A stretch of 64,000 nucleotides of DNA from Pseudomonas mucoides (GTDB lineage: Bacteria > Pseudomonadota > Gammaproteobacteria > Pseudomonadales > Pseudomonadaceae), in NCBI RefSeq assembly GCF_015461845.1, contig NZ_JACOPW010000003.1, positions 62,001-126,000 of the forward strand, written 5' to 3'. The position numbers were made by a program, and so were the translations under genes. Below, piece by piece: positions 8,950 to 16,574 of this stretch (the stretch's first letter is position 1; every line of letters begins with the position of its first letter). Under the pieces are notes generated by a model. That model was not told the DNA's origin. It searched no databases and was given only the letters and a program-made list of their open reading frames with translations.

Positions 8950-9771
8950 TCAGCTGTTGTCGCCAGATGGTGAAGAGTAATCAGCTAGCCACTCCTCCAC
9001 TGATTGTTCTTGTGGTGGCTTGCGCGACGGGGCAGATTCATTGACTGCCGTGTACCCGTCTTTACTGATTACCGTTTTACCGTGGTTTTCAGTCCCCGTG
9101 GTTTGATTCCCCTGGAGGCCTTGATTTTGCTGGTCTGGAGCCGAAACCTTGTCCGGCACTTTTGTCCGGCAGTTGCCCGCTGGTTGTCCGGAAATTGTCC
9201 GGTAGTTGTCCGGCTGAAAGGCGTTATGCACCTCAGCAAAAGTGATGGCAAGAGGGCGGAGCGATGCAGTGTCCAGCCGTTTTGTTTGCCCGACTACCAG
9301 ATCTGCAACGAACAGGATGCCCCGCAGGTTACCCAGGTAGTCATGGAGCGACGAAAGGCGCTTTGGCGTGGGGAGGCCGGTTGACTGCCAGAAACGATAG
9401 AGATGGCTGCGCTTGCCAATGCGAAAGTGTCCTTTCGGAAGATCAGAGCCTTTTGCCCCCGCCTTGGTAGTACGGTCACGATTCAGCTCCGCGTTGAAGA
9501 TTGCGTGGGTATCCAGACCATCGACAAACGACGGAAGCTGGATCGCCACACCAGACGCCTTCTGATGACCAAACTTGCCGGTCGAATAACCGCCATACTC
9601 ATATGCATCGATCCCCATCGTGTGCAGGATTTCGCGCAGGAGAGCGGGTGAATGTTTGTCCATCCAGTCCTGAGGCACGGGCTTACCACTGGATGGGCGG
9701 ATGACAAGCCGGCCAAGCTCGATTCTGATTTCGTCTCCTCGGCTGAGCAACTTCCCGACTGTAACGGTCAT
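8950..9771 (-). CDS. hypothetical island protein carrying an 11-bp DNA repeat array
   Basis: A 273-aa product with no domain I recognise. The first 190 residues look like an ordered, mixed alpha/beta domain. The last 80 are Gln/Asn/Pro-rich and probably disordered (segments such as SAPDQQNQGLQGNQTTG). The coding DNA for residues about 187-209 contains a direct-repeat array (9149-9216) that does not follow the reading frame. The start ATG overlaps the stop of the 56-aa gene upstream (ATGA), so the two are translationally coupled, and the whole minus-strand block back to 11305 is probably one operon. A role in element replication or transfer is possible from position only. Confidence 0.6.
   Translation of the reverse strand: MTVTVGKLLSRGDEIRIELGRLVIRPSSGKPVPQDWMDKHSPALLREILHTMGIDAYEYGGYSTGKFGHQKASGVAIQLPSFVDGLDTHAIFNAELNRDRTTKAGAKGSDLPKGHFRIGKRSHLYRFWQSTGLPTPKRLSSLHDYLGNLRGILFVADLVVGQTKRLDTASLRPLAITFAEVHNAFQPDNYRTISGQPAGNCRTKVPDKVSAPDQQNQGLQGNQTTGTENHGKTVISKDGYTAVNESAPSRKPPQEQSVEEWLADYSSPSGDNS
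9149..9216 (+). repeat. iteron-like direct repeats, 11-bp period
   Basis: TTGTCCGG occurs at 9149, 9162, 9184, 9195 and 9206, and a degenerate TTGCCCGC at 9173. From 9162 onward the copies are exactly 11 bp apart, about one helical turn. The period is not a multiple of three and the encoded peptide shows no repeat, so the array is conserved or generated at DNA level. It resembles replication iterons or clustered operator sites. Confidence 0.65.
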
Positions 9772-9938
9772 TGGAGCACCAAGGCTTTGGTCAGTTTGTC
9801 CTCCAGTGCGATCAGGCTAGCTGCAACGACCAGCGTCACCCAATCGACGGCGAGCGGCCGAAGGTGCATCGAAACAGTTACTTTCAACGGGCAAGCCGGG
9901 ACCGTCACCACCTCTGGGCAGCGTTGAAAATCCTCCAT
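9768..9938 (-). CDS. small hypothetical protein, 56 aa
   Basis: ATG at 9938..9936, product of 56 aa beginning MEDFQRCPEVVTVPA and ending KLTKALVLQ. The stop overlaps the next start as ATGA, which supports translation. A central hydrophobic run (VTLVVAASLIAL) is the only visible feature; it is short for a membrane helix. It lies in the minus-strand island operon between the 110-aa and 273-aa genes. No family recognised. Confidence 0.5.
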   Translation of the reverse strand: MEDFQRCPEVVTVPACPLKVTVSMHLRPLAVDWVTLVVAASLIALEDKLTKALVLQ

Positions 9939-9941
9939 TGT

Positions 9942-10274
9942 TTAAACCCCTGGCTGAACGGCGTTACGCTCGTTGCGAGCGGCGATATTGGAGTCGGCCT
10001 GGGCACCGAAGTATTGACTTGCCACGCCATGACGGGGGCGGCGGTGATTATCGGTCAGCTTGATACGTGGGGTTTTGAGCGCGGGCACTTGAATATGCAA
10101 CGCCTTAACAGACGCAGCAGGCATCGGGATGCTCAGCGCAAGGGCGGTAACCGTAGCCGGCGCGCCAGTATGCAGGCGAGCCAGAAGGCGGGTGCGCTCT
10201 GCGTCGGCACTGATATCCGTCAAGGTTTCCTTCTTGGGAGTGGCCTGTTGGACGGCAGTATTTTTCTCCGTCAT
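9942..10274 (-). CDS. hypothetical island protein, 110 aa
   Basis: The frame can be extended upstream, but the ATG at 10274 (MTEKNTAVQQ) follows the stop of the HTH gene by one base and is the natural start. The protein is basic and low in aromatic residues. It has an Ala/Thr-rich N-terminus and a C-terminal part rich in Arg/Asn/His (RIKLTDNHRRPRHGVASQYF). I recognise no domain. It is tightly packed in the minus-strand operon with the HTH gene upstream and a 56-aa gene starting 3 bp after its stop. Confidence 0.5.
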   Translation of the reverse strand: MTEKNTAVQQATPKKETLTDISADAERTRLLARLHTGAPATVTALALSIPMPAASVKALHIQVPALKTPRIKLTDNHRRPRHGVASQYFGAQADSNIAARNERNAVQPGV

Positions 10275-10275
10275 G

Positions 10276-10548
10276 TTAGGCAACCTCGCCGGTATGGCCC
10301 GCAGTGCGATCGACCAGAAACTGCGCCAGATCATTCACGCGATAGCGCACCAGACGGCCAACCTTCACGAAGGGCAGATTGTAGCGGCCAGTGGAGCGCC
10401 ACACTGCGAGGGTGGTCTCCTTCACCGTGAGGACATCCGCGGCCTCCGCAGGATCTACGTGGACGGGCGGATTTTTCGGGTCGTAGCCGAGTTGTGCGGC
10501 AATCTCGAGTTTGATCAGGGCAATATTGGCGGCATGGGTGGTGGTCAT
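10276..10548 (-). CDS. AlpA/excisionase-like helix-turn-helix protein
   Basis: A 90-aa product. Residues about 31-80 form a compact MerR-type winged HTH of the AlpA/HTH_17 kind: DPAEAADVLTVKETTLAVWR, then NLPFVKVGRLVRYRVNDLAQFL. Such proteins in integrated elements act as excisionase or as activators of the integrase gene. It is downstream of the integrase and the 214-aa gene on the same strand, with an octamer repeat tract just upstream of its start. The excisionase role is inferred from fold and location. Confidence 0.75.
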   Translation of the reverse strand: MTTTHAANIALIKLEIAAQLGYDPKNPPVHVDPAEAADVLTVKETTLAVWRSTGRYNLPFVKVGRLVRYRVNDLAQFLVDRTAGHTGEVA

Positions 10549-10624
10549 GTGGATAGCTCCGTATTAGCTGGTAATGACGGAGCCAAGAATTATGGTCTGC
10601 GGTGGGTAAGGCTGACGTACCCAA

Positions 10625-10672
10625 CCCACTACCCACTCACCCACTCACCCACTCACCCACTCACCCACCACT
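10625..10672. repeat. tandem octamer repeat CCACTCAC
   Basis: Four perfect tandem copies of CCACTCAC at 10633-10664, with degenerate copies on both sides. The tract covers the stop codon of the 214-aa gene and the leader of the HTH gene (GTGAGTGG on the coding strand). Eight-base units are prone to slipped-strand length change. Confidence 0.8.
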
Positions 10673-11305
10673 TTGCGGCTCTGCGAGACGCTTGCGGATC
10701 GTTTCGACTTTGTCTGGTAGATCGAGACACTCTTTTACCAGCTCAGCTAACTGGCGAAGGCTGACCGGATTTTGTCTCCCTTGTTTAATCTCCTCTCCAG
10801 CGTCGCGCCAGCGTTGATGCTCCACCGCTCGGACATCTCGATCCTCGTGCACTCGTTCAGAGAAAGCCTGTTGTCGCAGGCGTACGTAGGCCCCAAGAGC
10901 CGCGTCAGACTCACTGACTTTTGGAGCAAGGCCGGCGGTGGTCAGTGTCGGTTGCGTCCTCTGAGCAATAATCAACTGCTCCAGCGCATCCTCATCGATA
11001 GGTATGTCATGACCGACCCTTGCAGCCCAATCAAAAAATGCTTTGAGCTCTCGAGGAGCGAAGGGAAAGCCCAACGCTGGCTCATTTATCCTGCCTCTGG
11101 GGTGCTGGGTGATTGCAGCAAGTTCCTTTGGTGTCAGATCGATACCTTCTGGGGGCTTTTTTACATATATGCCATCGGCTTTGATTTCAAAACCACTGCC
11201 GAAATTTTCGGGATCAAGGTGACCCGAGTAGTCCGCTTCGGCAAATTCCATGAACTCGGAATATCCCAGCTCCATGCCTTCCCATTCATTGCTATCCAAA
11301 TCCAT
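10661..11305 (-). CDS. hypothetical acidic island protein, 214 aa
   Basis: ATG at 11305 with a good AAGGA ribosome site 6 bases upstream. The N-terminal 60 residues are strongly acidic (MDLDSNEWEGMELGYSEFME). The C-terminal 90 residues are charged and helical, probably coiled (LRQQAFSERVHEDRDVRAVE, then AELVKECLDLPDKVETIRKR). No family recognised. It is the first gene after the integrase in the minus-strand block. The stop codon lies inside an octamer repeat tract, so repeat-length change could alter its last residues. Confidence 0.6.
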   Translation of the reverse strand: MDLDSNEWEGMELGYSEFMEFAEADYSGHLDPENFGSGFEIKADGIYVKKPPEGIDLTPKELAAITQHPRGRINEPALGFPFAPRELKAFFDWAARVGHDIPIDEDALEQLIIAQRTQPTLTTAGLAPKVSESDAALGAYVRLRQQAFSERVHEDRDVRAVEHQRWRDAGEEIKQGRQNPVSLRQLAELVKECLDLPDKVETIRKRLAEPQSGG

Positions 11306-11396
11306 AACGTTCCTTCAGGCGTCCTACAAAAGGCAACCAATTAGGCTGGTAGGTGGTCCGCCTTCGCTCCGTCGGGCTAAGCTGACCGTAACTTGG

Positions 11397-12638
11397 TCAT
11401 ACGGGGCCAGAGCGCCCCATCGCTGCCGTGATCTTCTCCAACGCTTCGCGCACCGGATCAGTGGCTAAATGGGCATAGCGGGCGGTGGTCACCGTCGTCG
11501 TGTGCCCTAGCAGTTTGCCAACCATCGGCAGGCTCACACCTTGGCCGACCAGCCAACTTGCTGTTGTATGGCGAAGATCATGAATGTGAAGGTCCGGGAT
11601 TTCTGGCAACGCCAACTCCGCAGCAAAAGCCTTGAGCATGGCATGCCAAGTCTTGCGAATTTCCCCTATATGACCAGCCTTAGTCGGCGCAGGAAAAACC
11701 CAATCCCGGCTCACACCGACACGCTGGCGCAGAATCTCCAGAGCAGGTGGCGGCACTGGTATCGTATGGATCAATTTGTTTTTGTGATGGCTGCTGGGAA
11801 TCGTCCAAATAGCAGTATCCAGATCCAACTGGTCCCAGCGCATCGCCTTGACGTTTCCCGACCGCGCCCCCGTGAACAGACACAGCCTAACCATGTCCGC
11901 TACATCCTGATTACCCACGGAGTCGATGGCCTTGAACAAAGCCGGCATTTGCGAGGGTTTGATCCACTCTTCTCGCCGAACTTCGTGGTTGTCCTTGAGC
12001 GTTGACCAAGGATTACGGAGGTCCAGCCCGTGATGCTTGATGGCATGGTTCCACATGGCACGGGCCAGCCGTTTCACGTGGTTCGCCTCCACCGGCCCGC
12101 TCACAACTGTCACATCGCGGAAAATCTTCCCAGCTAAGGTGGAGGTGATCTCACTTACTCGACGCTTGGCGCGATCTTTCAAATGGCAGTCATACAGCCG
12201 CTGATCCTTTCTCCAACTGCGCTTGATCGGCCTGTCAGGGGTCGGCCCGACTGCCCGCTCCTCTCTCCAGACACCCCATAAGTCACCAACGGTCAGTTCT
12301 TCCTTTCTAGCAGTGGCAGCGGCACGAACGCTCTCGCCGGCATTCAGGCTCTTGAGCTTCAGCCGAGCTCCAACGCGGGCCTGTTCGACGGTCATGTCAG
12401 GAAACACCCCCAAGCGTATGAACTCGTTATTGCCCTTGCGTCCCATGCCCGCGACGCGACGAATTACATAGAAGGTCTTGGAGCCCGCCGGAGTAACGCA
12501 AATGGAAAGCCCTAGAGTTTTGGAATCTCGAAACCAAGCGCGTTTATCGGTCGGTTTGATACCGTCCAAGGCTGTCTTGGTAAAACTGAAGGCGGTTTCT
12601 GTCGTGTTCACTGCTTGCTTTCCGAGCTGGGCTGTCAA
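11397..12638 (-). CDS. P4-type tyrosine integrase
   Basis: A 413-aa site-specific recombinase. The N-terminus (about 20-105) is the Arm-binding DUF4102 domain of P4-like integrases (DSKTLGLSICVTPAGSKTFY). The core SAM-like domain follows, and the catalytic domain has the full set: R259 in TGAR, K286 in HHKNK, H353-x-x-R356, H379 in LLGH and the nucleophile Y388 in ARYAHL. Its start lies 120 bp from the tRNA 3' fragment at 12760-12806, as expected for an element that integrates into a tRNA gene. The gene appears intact. It should catalyse integration and excision of the island. Confidence 0.95.
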   Translation of the reverse strand: MTAQLGKQAVNTTETAFSFTKTALDGIKPTDKRAWFRDSKTLGLSICVTPAGSKTFYVIRRVAGMGRKGNNEFIRLGVFPDMTVEQARVGARLKLKSLNAGESVRAAATARKEELTVGDLWGVWREERAVGPTPDRPIKRSWRKDQRLYDCHLKDRAKRRVSEITSTLAGKIFRDVTVVSGPVEANHVKRLARAMWNHAIKHHGLDLRNPWSTLKDNHEVRREEWIKPSQMPALFKAIDSVGNQDVADMVRLCLFTGARSGNVKAMRWDQLDLDTAIWTIPSSHHKNKLIHTIPVPPPALEILRQRVGVSRDWVFPAPTKAGHIGEIRKTWHAMLKAFAAELALPEIPDLHIHDLRHTTASWLVGQGVSLPMVGKLLGHTTTVTTARYAHLATDPVREALEKITAAMGRSGPV

Positions 12639-12759
12639 TCACCGGTCAATCACCGAAGGTCGAAAACCGTTAAACTTCGTAAAGCAAGAATATGGCTGAA
12701 GCCCAATAAATACAAGGCTCTATAGATATTGGTAAAACTGGGCAAAACGAAGAAAAAGA

Positions 12760-12806
12760 GACTCATAATCCTTTGGTCCACGGTTCAAGTCCGTGTGGGC
12801 CCACCA
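12760..12806 (+). other. attachment site: 3' fragment of a CAT-anticodon tRNA (tRNA-Ile2 type)
   Basis: The fragment begins at the 3' part of the anticodon arm (loop CTCATAA, anticodon CAT at 12764-12766). It includes a complete T arm (CACGG-TTCAAGT-CCGTG), the 3' acceptor strand TGGGCCC, discriminator A and encoded CCA at 12804-12806. The 5' half of a tRNA is not present upstream, so this is a duplicated 3' end left by integration. An intact tRNA is expected at the other end of the island, left of this window. The GACTCATAATC and TTGGTC elements match tRNA-Ile2 better than elongator or initiator Met tRNA. Confidence 0.85.
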
Positions 12807-12822
12807 TATGAGTCAACAAGTT

Positions 12823-12850
12823 AGGCCAACCATTGCGGTTGGCCTTTTTT
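12823..12850 (+). terminator. terminator of the original tRNA gene
   Basis: AGGCCAACC-ATTGC-GGTTGGCCT followed by TTTTT, 17 bp after the CCA end. It is the native terminator of the tRNA transcript now separated from its promoter, so core chromosome resumes here. Confidence 0.85.
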
Positions 12851-13024
12851 GTTTCCGATGATTTTGTAAGTACTTGGCGAAGCCGAACGCCTGAAGCTCA
12901 ACGATTGCAGCAGGACTTCCTGCGAGGCATCACCGAACAACTTGAAGCTGAAACGCCGCTAACGCCCAGGCTGCAGACACTCACCCTCGAAACGCTTAAG
13001 CGCATAAAGGGGCAAACCCGTTAA
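12833..13024 (+). CDS. possible small hypothetical ORF, 63 codons
   Basis: The open frame starts at a TTG inside the tRNA terminator and ends in KRIKGQTR at 13024. There is no ATG and no clear ribosome site. The second half (residues 20-60: PEAQRLQQDFLRGITEQLEA) is amphipathic helix-like with GC-rich third positions, so it may be the 3' remnant of a gene whose start was lost. No family recognised. Confidence 0.3.
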   Translation: MRLAFFVSDDFVSTWRSRTPEAQRLQQDFLRGITEQLEAETPLTPRLQTLTLETLKRIKGQTR

Positions 13025-13351
13025 CGACCTGGCCAACTCGCCGTTATCTCGTTTCAGCGTGAACATGGTCAGCTTCTCGGGCTTGCTTGGGTAAGGCGTT
13101 GATTGACGATGTGGTGACGGTGCTTTCGCCGCGACCTGCGCGGACCGCGACGGAATCCGAGCAACAGCACTCCGCAGGATGGTGCCTCGATCATTCGGGG
13201 CCGTCAGTTCATCGTCACGGTGTGTCGCGACTCACCCTCCGATAGGCGACATGGCACTCACTGCTGGCCAATCACCATCAACGTTGTGTATGGTCGCGTC
13301 TCATCGTCGAAGGATGACGTTCGACTCAATCGAGACAAAAGGAATTTGCAG
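13025..13351. other. intergenic stretch, nothing recognised
   Basis: Between the ORF remnant and the exported protein gene I see no tRNA, repeat or strong promoter. An AAAAGGA ribosome site at the right edge (13336-13342) belongs to the exported protein gene. Confidence 0.4.
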
Positions 13352-14020
13352 ATGAACAAAGCCATTTCTTCCAGCCTGTTTACAGCATTGATTGTTGTAG
13401 CCAGCCCTGCGATTGCCCAAGCAAAAGCCAGTGTCGCCGATGTTTTTAATGGAAAAATGTTGGGCACCAATCTGCGTCACTTTGAATCGGTTGCCGGCGT
13501 CGCACGTGAGAGCTTGGGCGATCATCACTCTTATGAGATTCAAGGCTGCCAAATCACGGCGACTGCCGGTGGCGGCACGATCAGTGAACTGCGCATGGAG
13601 CTTTCGCCGACCTGCCAAGCCGATTTGAAGTCCTTCATTGGTGAATCGTTCGCTCCGGCTGCCAACAAGCCCCTGACCTTCGGTAACTTCCAGCAAGCGG
13701 CTGGGGACCTGAATTTCTACGCGGACTGCCTGACCATGTGCGGCAACGCTGCCGATCCGTCGGTTTTTGCAAAATGGGACGGCCCGCGAGCAGTGGACTT
13801 TCGTCAGGTGTTGCTGGAAGTTGTGCTGGTCAGCGATCAGGCGCTAAAGGCCTCTAACCAGTGGCAGGCCAGCATGACCAAGGTCAAGGGCGAAGATTTT
13901 GTAACAGACACCCGCTTCAACTGTGAGAGAAATTTCGACGCGCAGGCACAGCAAAGCTTTTCCGCTGTGCAAGTCACTGCGATTACCATCGGTACTGAAC
14001 TGCCGACTCCTGGCTGCTGA
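13352..14020 (+). CDS. hypothetical exported protein, 222 aa
   Basis: The start ATG at 13352 is preceded by AAAAGGA and gives a clean Sec signal peptide: MNKAISSSLFTALIVVASPA, then IAQA, so cleavage is likely near residue 24. A longer frame upstream would bury this signal. The mature part of about 198 residues contains six Cys spread as pairs (GCQIT..., SPTCQAD, ADCLTMCGN, RFNCERN, TPGC at the end), which suggests disulfides in the periplasm. No named domain recognised. It is followed at once by a strong terminator, so it is monocistronic. Confidence 0.75.
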   Translation: MNKAISSSLFTALIVVASPAIAQAKASVADVFNGKMLGTNLRHFESVAGVARESLGDHHSYEIQGCQITATAGGGTISELRMELSPTCQADLKSFIGESFAPAANKPLTFGNFQQAAGDLNFYADCLTMCGNAADPSVFAKWDGPRAVDFRQVLLEVVLVSDQALKASNQWQASMTKVKGEDFVTDTRFNCERNFDAQAQQSFSAVQVTAITIGTELPTPGC

Positions 14021-14033
14021 ATTGGCCAATCAG

Positions 14034-14060
14034 AAAAGCCGCGCAAATGCGCGGCTTTTT
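14034..14060 (+). terminator. intrinsic terminator
   Basis: AAAAGCCGCGC-AAAT-GCGCGGCTTTTT, 14 bp after the stop of the exported protein gene. Confidence 0.9.
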
Positions 14061-14196
14061 CATGCCCGTGATTCAGCCGTCACTTGGGCAATGTCTATGC
14101 AATCACATAGCCCAAGTTCGAATATCGCCCACAAGCGTCGCGTCAAACGAGCCTGTAACATGTTCAACCATTGTTCCACGCCACTGGAGACGCCCC

Positions 14197-14658
14197 TTGC
14201 CTGACACACGCCCACCGGTTCTTGACGAGATCGACCGCCAGTTGATCGCCGCCCTGCAGATCAACGCCCGCGAGAGCGTGGCCATGCTGGCCCGGCAATT
14301 GGGTATCGCTCGCACGACCGTCACCTCACGATTGGCGCGACTGGAAAAGACCCGGGTCATCACCGGTTATGGGGTGCGCCTCGGTCAGCGCGTGGTGGAT
14401 GGCGGATTGCAGGCGTACGTCGGGATTACCGTGCAACCGCGCTCGGGCAAGGAAGTGCTGCGTCGGCTCAGTACGATGGCGCAGGTTCAGCAGTTGTGTG
14501 CCGTGAGTGGCGAATTTGATTATGTGGCGTGGCTGCGGACTGACTCGCCAGAGCAGCTGGATCAGTTGCTGGATCAGATCGGCAGTGTGGATGGGGTGGA
14601 GAAGACGACGACGTCGATTATTTTGAGTAGCAAGATTGATCGGGGGCAGCCGGTTTGA
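14197..14658 (+). CDS. Lrp/AsnC-family transcriptional regulator
   Basis: I chose the TTG at 14197 because GGAGA lies 6 bases upstream and the product (153 aa) then has normal family length. The longer frame from 14047 starts inside the preceding terminator. Residues 8-55 are the AsnC-type winged HTH (LDEIDRQLIAALQINARESV, then LGIARTTVTSRLARLE). Residues 65-150 are the RAM ligand-binding domain with the GEFDYVAWL strand. It lies just upstream of and codirectional with davB/davA, so lysine-responsive control of that pair is likely. This follows from position and family habit, not from a visible site. Confidence 0.9.
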   Translation: MPDTRPPVLDEIDRQLIAALQINARESVAMLARQLGIARTTVTSRLARLEKTRVITGYGVRLGQRVVDGGLQAYVGITVQPRSGKEVLRRLSTMAQVQQLCAVSGEFDYVAWLRTDSPEQLDQLLDQIGSVDGVEKTTTSIILSSKIDRGQPV

Positions 14659-14696
14659 GTGTTTGCCGATAGCTGTTTGGTGTCTGGAAGGGCCTC

Positions 14697-14721
14697 ATCG
14701 CGAGCGAGCTCCGCTCCCACA
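14697..14721. repeat. REP element (partial)
   Basis: TCGCGAGCGAGCTCCGCTCC plus CACA, between the Lrp-type gene and davB; single copy of the Pseudomonas REP class. Confidence 0.75.
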
Positions 14722-14879
14722 TTGACGGTGTGTAGCATTCAATCGTCATTCTGATCAAACAATTATCAAAACGACGACACATTGCGTCTTATTAACGTGT
14801 TCTACGCTCACTAGAATGGCTGCCATCTTTTCCTATACTCAGACGCGCATCCTGCGTCGGGTCGCCAGCAAGGTCAGCC

Positions 14880-16562
14880 ATGAACAAGAACAATCGCCAT
14901 CCTGCAGACGGTAAGAAACCAGTCACCATTTTCGGTCCGGATTTTCCTTTCGCCTTCGACGACTGGATCGAACACCCGGCTGGCCTGGGCAGCATTCCTG
15001 CGCACAACCACGGTGCCGAAGTAGCGATTGTCGGCGCGGGCATCGCCGGTTTGGTGGCGGCCTACGAGTTGATGAAGCTGGGCTTGAAACCCGTCGTCTA
15101 CGAAGCCTCGAAGATGGGCGGTCGTCTGCGCTCCCAGGCGTTCAACGGGACCGATGGAATCATCGCCGAATTGGGCGGGATGCGCTTCCCGGTATCGTCT
15201 ACCGCGTTCTATCACTACGTCGACAAACTCGGCCTGCAGACCAAGCCTTTTCCGAACCCGCTGACGCCCGCGTCGGGCAGCACGGTGATCGACATCGAAG
15301 GCAAAACCCATTACGCACAGAAACTGGCGGATCTTCCTGCACTGTTCCAGGAAGTGGCTGACGCGTGGGCGGATGCACTGGAAGCCGGTTCACAGTTCGC
15401 CGATATCCAGCAAGCGATCCGTGACCGTGACGTGCCGCGCCTCAAAGAATTGTGGAACACCCTGGTTCCGCTGTGGGACGACCGCACCTTCTACGACTTC
15501 GTCGCGACCTCAAAAGCCTTCGCCAAACTCTCGTTCCATCACCGCGAAGTGTTCGGTCAAGTCGGCTTCGGCACCGGCGGCTGGGACTCTGACTTCCCGA
15601 ACTCGATGCTGGAAATTTTCCGGGTGGTGATGACCAACTGCGATGATCACCAGCACCTGGTCGTCGGCGGCGTCGAACAAGTCCCGCAAGGCATCTGGCG
15701 CCATGTGCCAGAACGCTGCGTGCACTGGCCAGAAGGCACCAGTCTCAAGTCTTTGCACCGAGGCGCGCCGCGCTCCGGGGTTAAAAAAATCGCCCACGCC
15801 GCTGACGGTCGTTTCGCGGTCACCGACAACAACGGCGACACCCGCGAATACGCCGCTGTACTGACCACGTGCCAGAGCTGGCTGCTGACCACTCAGATCG
15901 AATGCGACGAAACCCTGTTCTCGCAAAAGATGTGGATGGCCCTCGACCGCACCCGCTACATGCAGTCGTCGAAGACTTTCGTGATGGTCGACCGCCCGTT
16001 CTGGAAGGACAAGGATCCGGAAACCGGACGCGACCTGATGAGCATGACCCTCACCGACCGCCTGACCCGTGGCACCTACCTGTTCGACAACGGTGACGAC
16101 AAGCCCGGCGTGATTTGCCTGTCGTACTCGTGGATGAGCGACGCGCTGAAGATGCTCCCGCATCCGGTGGAAAAACGCGTGAAACTGGCGTTGGACGCGT
16201 TGAAGAAGATCTACCCGAAAGTCGACATCGCCGCGCGTATCATCGGCGATCCGATCACCGTGTCGTGGGAAGCCGACCCGCATTTCCTTGGGGCCTTCAA
16301 AGGCGCCCTGCCCGGCCACTACCGCTACAACCAACGGATGTACGCACACTTCATGCAGGACGACATGCCGGCCGAGCAACGCGGGATTTTCATCGCCGGC
16401 GACGACGTTTCATGGACGCCGGCCTGGGTTGAAGGCGCGGTGCAGACCTCGCTCAACGCGGTGTGGGGCATCATGAAACACTTCGGCGGTGAAACTCACG
16501 CCGAGAACCCGGGTCCAGGTGATGTGTTCAACGAGATCGGTCCGATCGCCCTGCCCGAGTAA
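14880..16562 (+). CDS. davB: L-lysine 2-monooxygenase
   Basis: A 560-aa flavin amine oxidase that converts L-lysine to 5-aminovaleramide, CO2 and water, the first step of the aminovalerate route. The FAD dinucleotide motif is VAIVGAGIAGLVAAYE at about residues 48-63, and a second FAD contact GRLRSQAF follows. Cys254 (MTNCDD) sits at the position known to decide monooxygenase over oxidase activity in bacterial lysine oxidase/monooxygenases. The length equals that of DavB. The next gene, 12 bp away, is the matching amidase, which argues against a tryptophan 2-monooxygenase (IaaM). No signal peptide, so cytoplasmic. Confidence 0.92.
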   Translation: MNKNNRHPADGKKPVTIFGPDFPFAFDDWIEHPAGLGSIPAHNHGAEVAIVGAGIAGLVAAYELMKLGLKPVVYEASKMGGRLRSQAFNGTDGIIAELGGMRFPVSSTAFYHYVDKLGLQTKPFPNPLTPASGSTVIDIEGKTHYAQKLADLPALFQEVADAWADALEAGSQFADIQQAIRDRDVPRLKELWNTLVPLWDDRTFYDFVATSKAFAKLSFHHREVFGQVGFGTGGWDSDFPNSMLEIFRVVMTNCDDHQHLVVGGVEQVPQGIWRHVPERCVHWPEGTSLKSLHRGAPRSGVKKIAHAADGRFAVTDNNGDTREYAAVLTTCQSWLLTTQIECDETLFSQKMWMALDRTRYMQSSKTFVMVDRPFWKDKDPETGRDLMSMTLTDRLTRGTYLFDNGDDKPGVICLSYSWMSDALKMLPHPVEKRVKLALDALKKIYPKVDIAARIIGDPITVSWEADPHFLGAFKGALPGHYRYNQRMYAHFMQDDMPAEQRGIFIAGDDVSWTPAWVEGAVQTSLNAVWGIMKHFGGETHAENPGPGDVFNEIGPIALPE

Positions 16563-16574
16563 GAGGAATCCGAA

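Noticed and set aside
10625..10672. Possible CRISPR array
   Set aside because: Eight-base tandem units with no spacers; no cas genes in the window.
12700..12806. Complete tRNA gene at the integrase
   Set aside because: The 5' half (acceptor 5' strand, D arm) is absent upstream of 12760, so only a 3' fragment is present.
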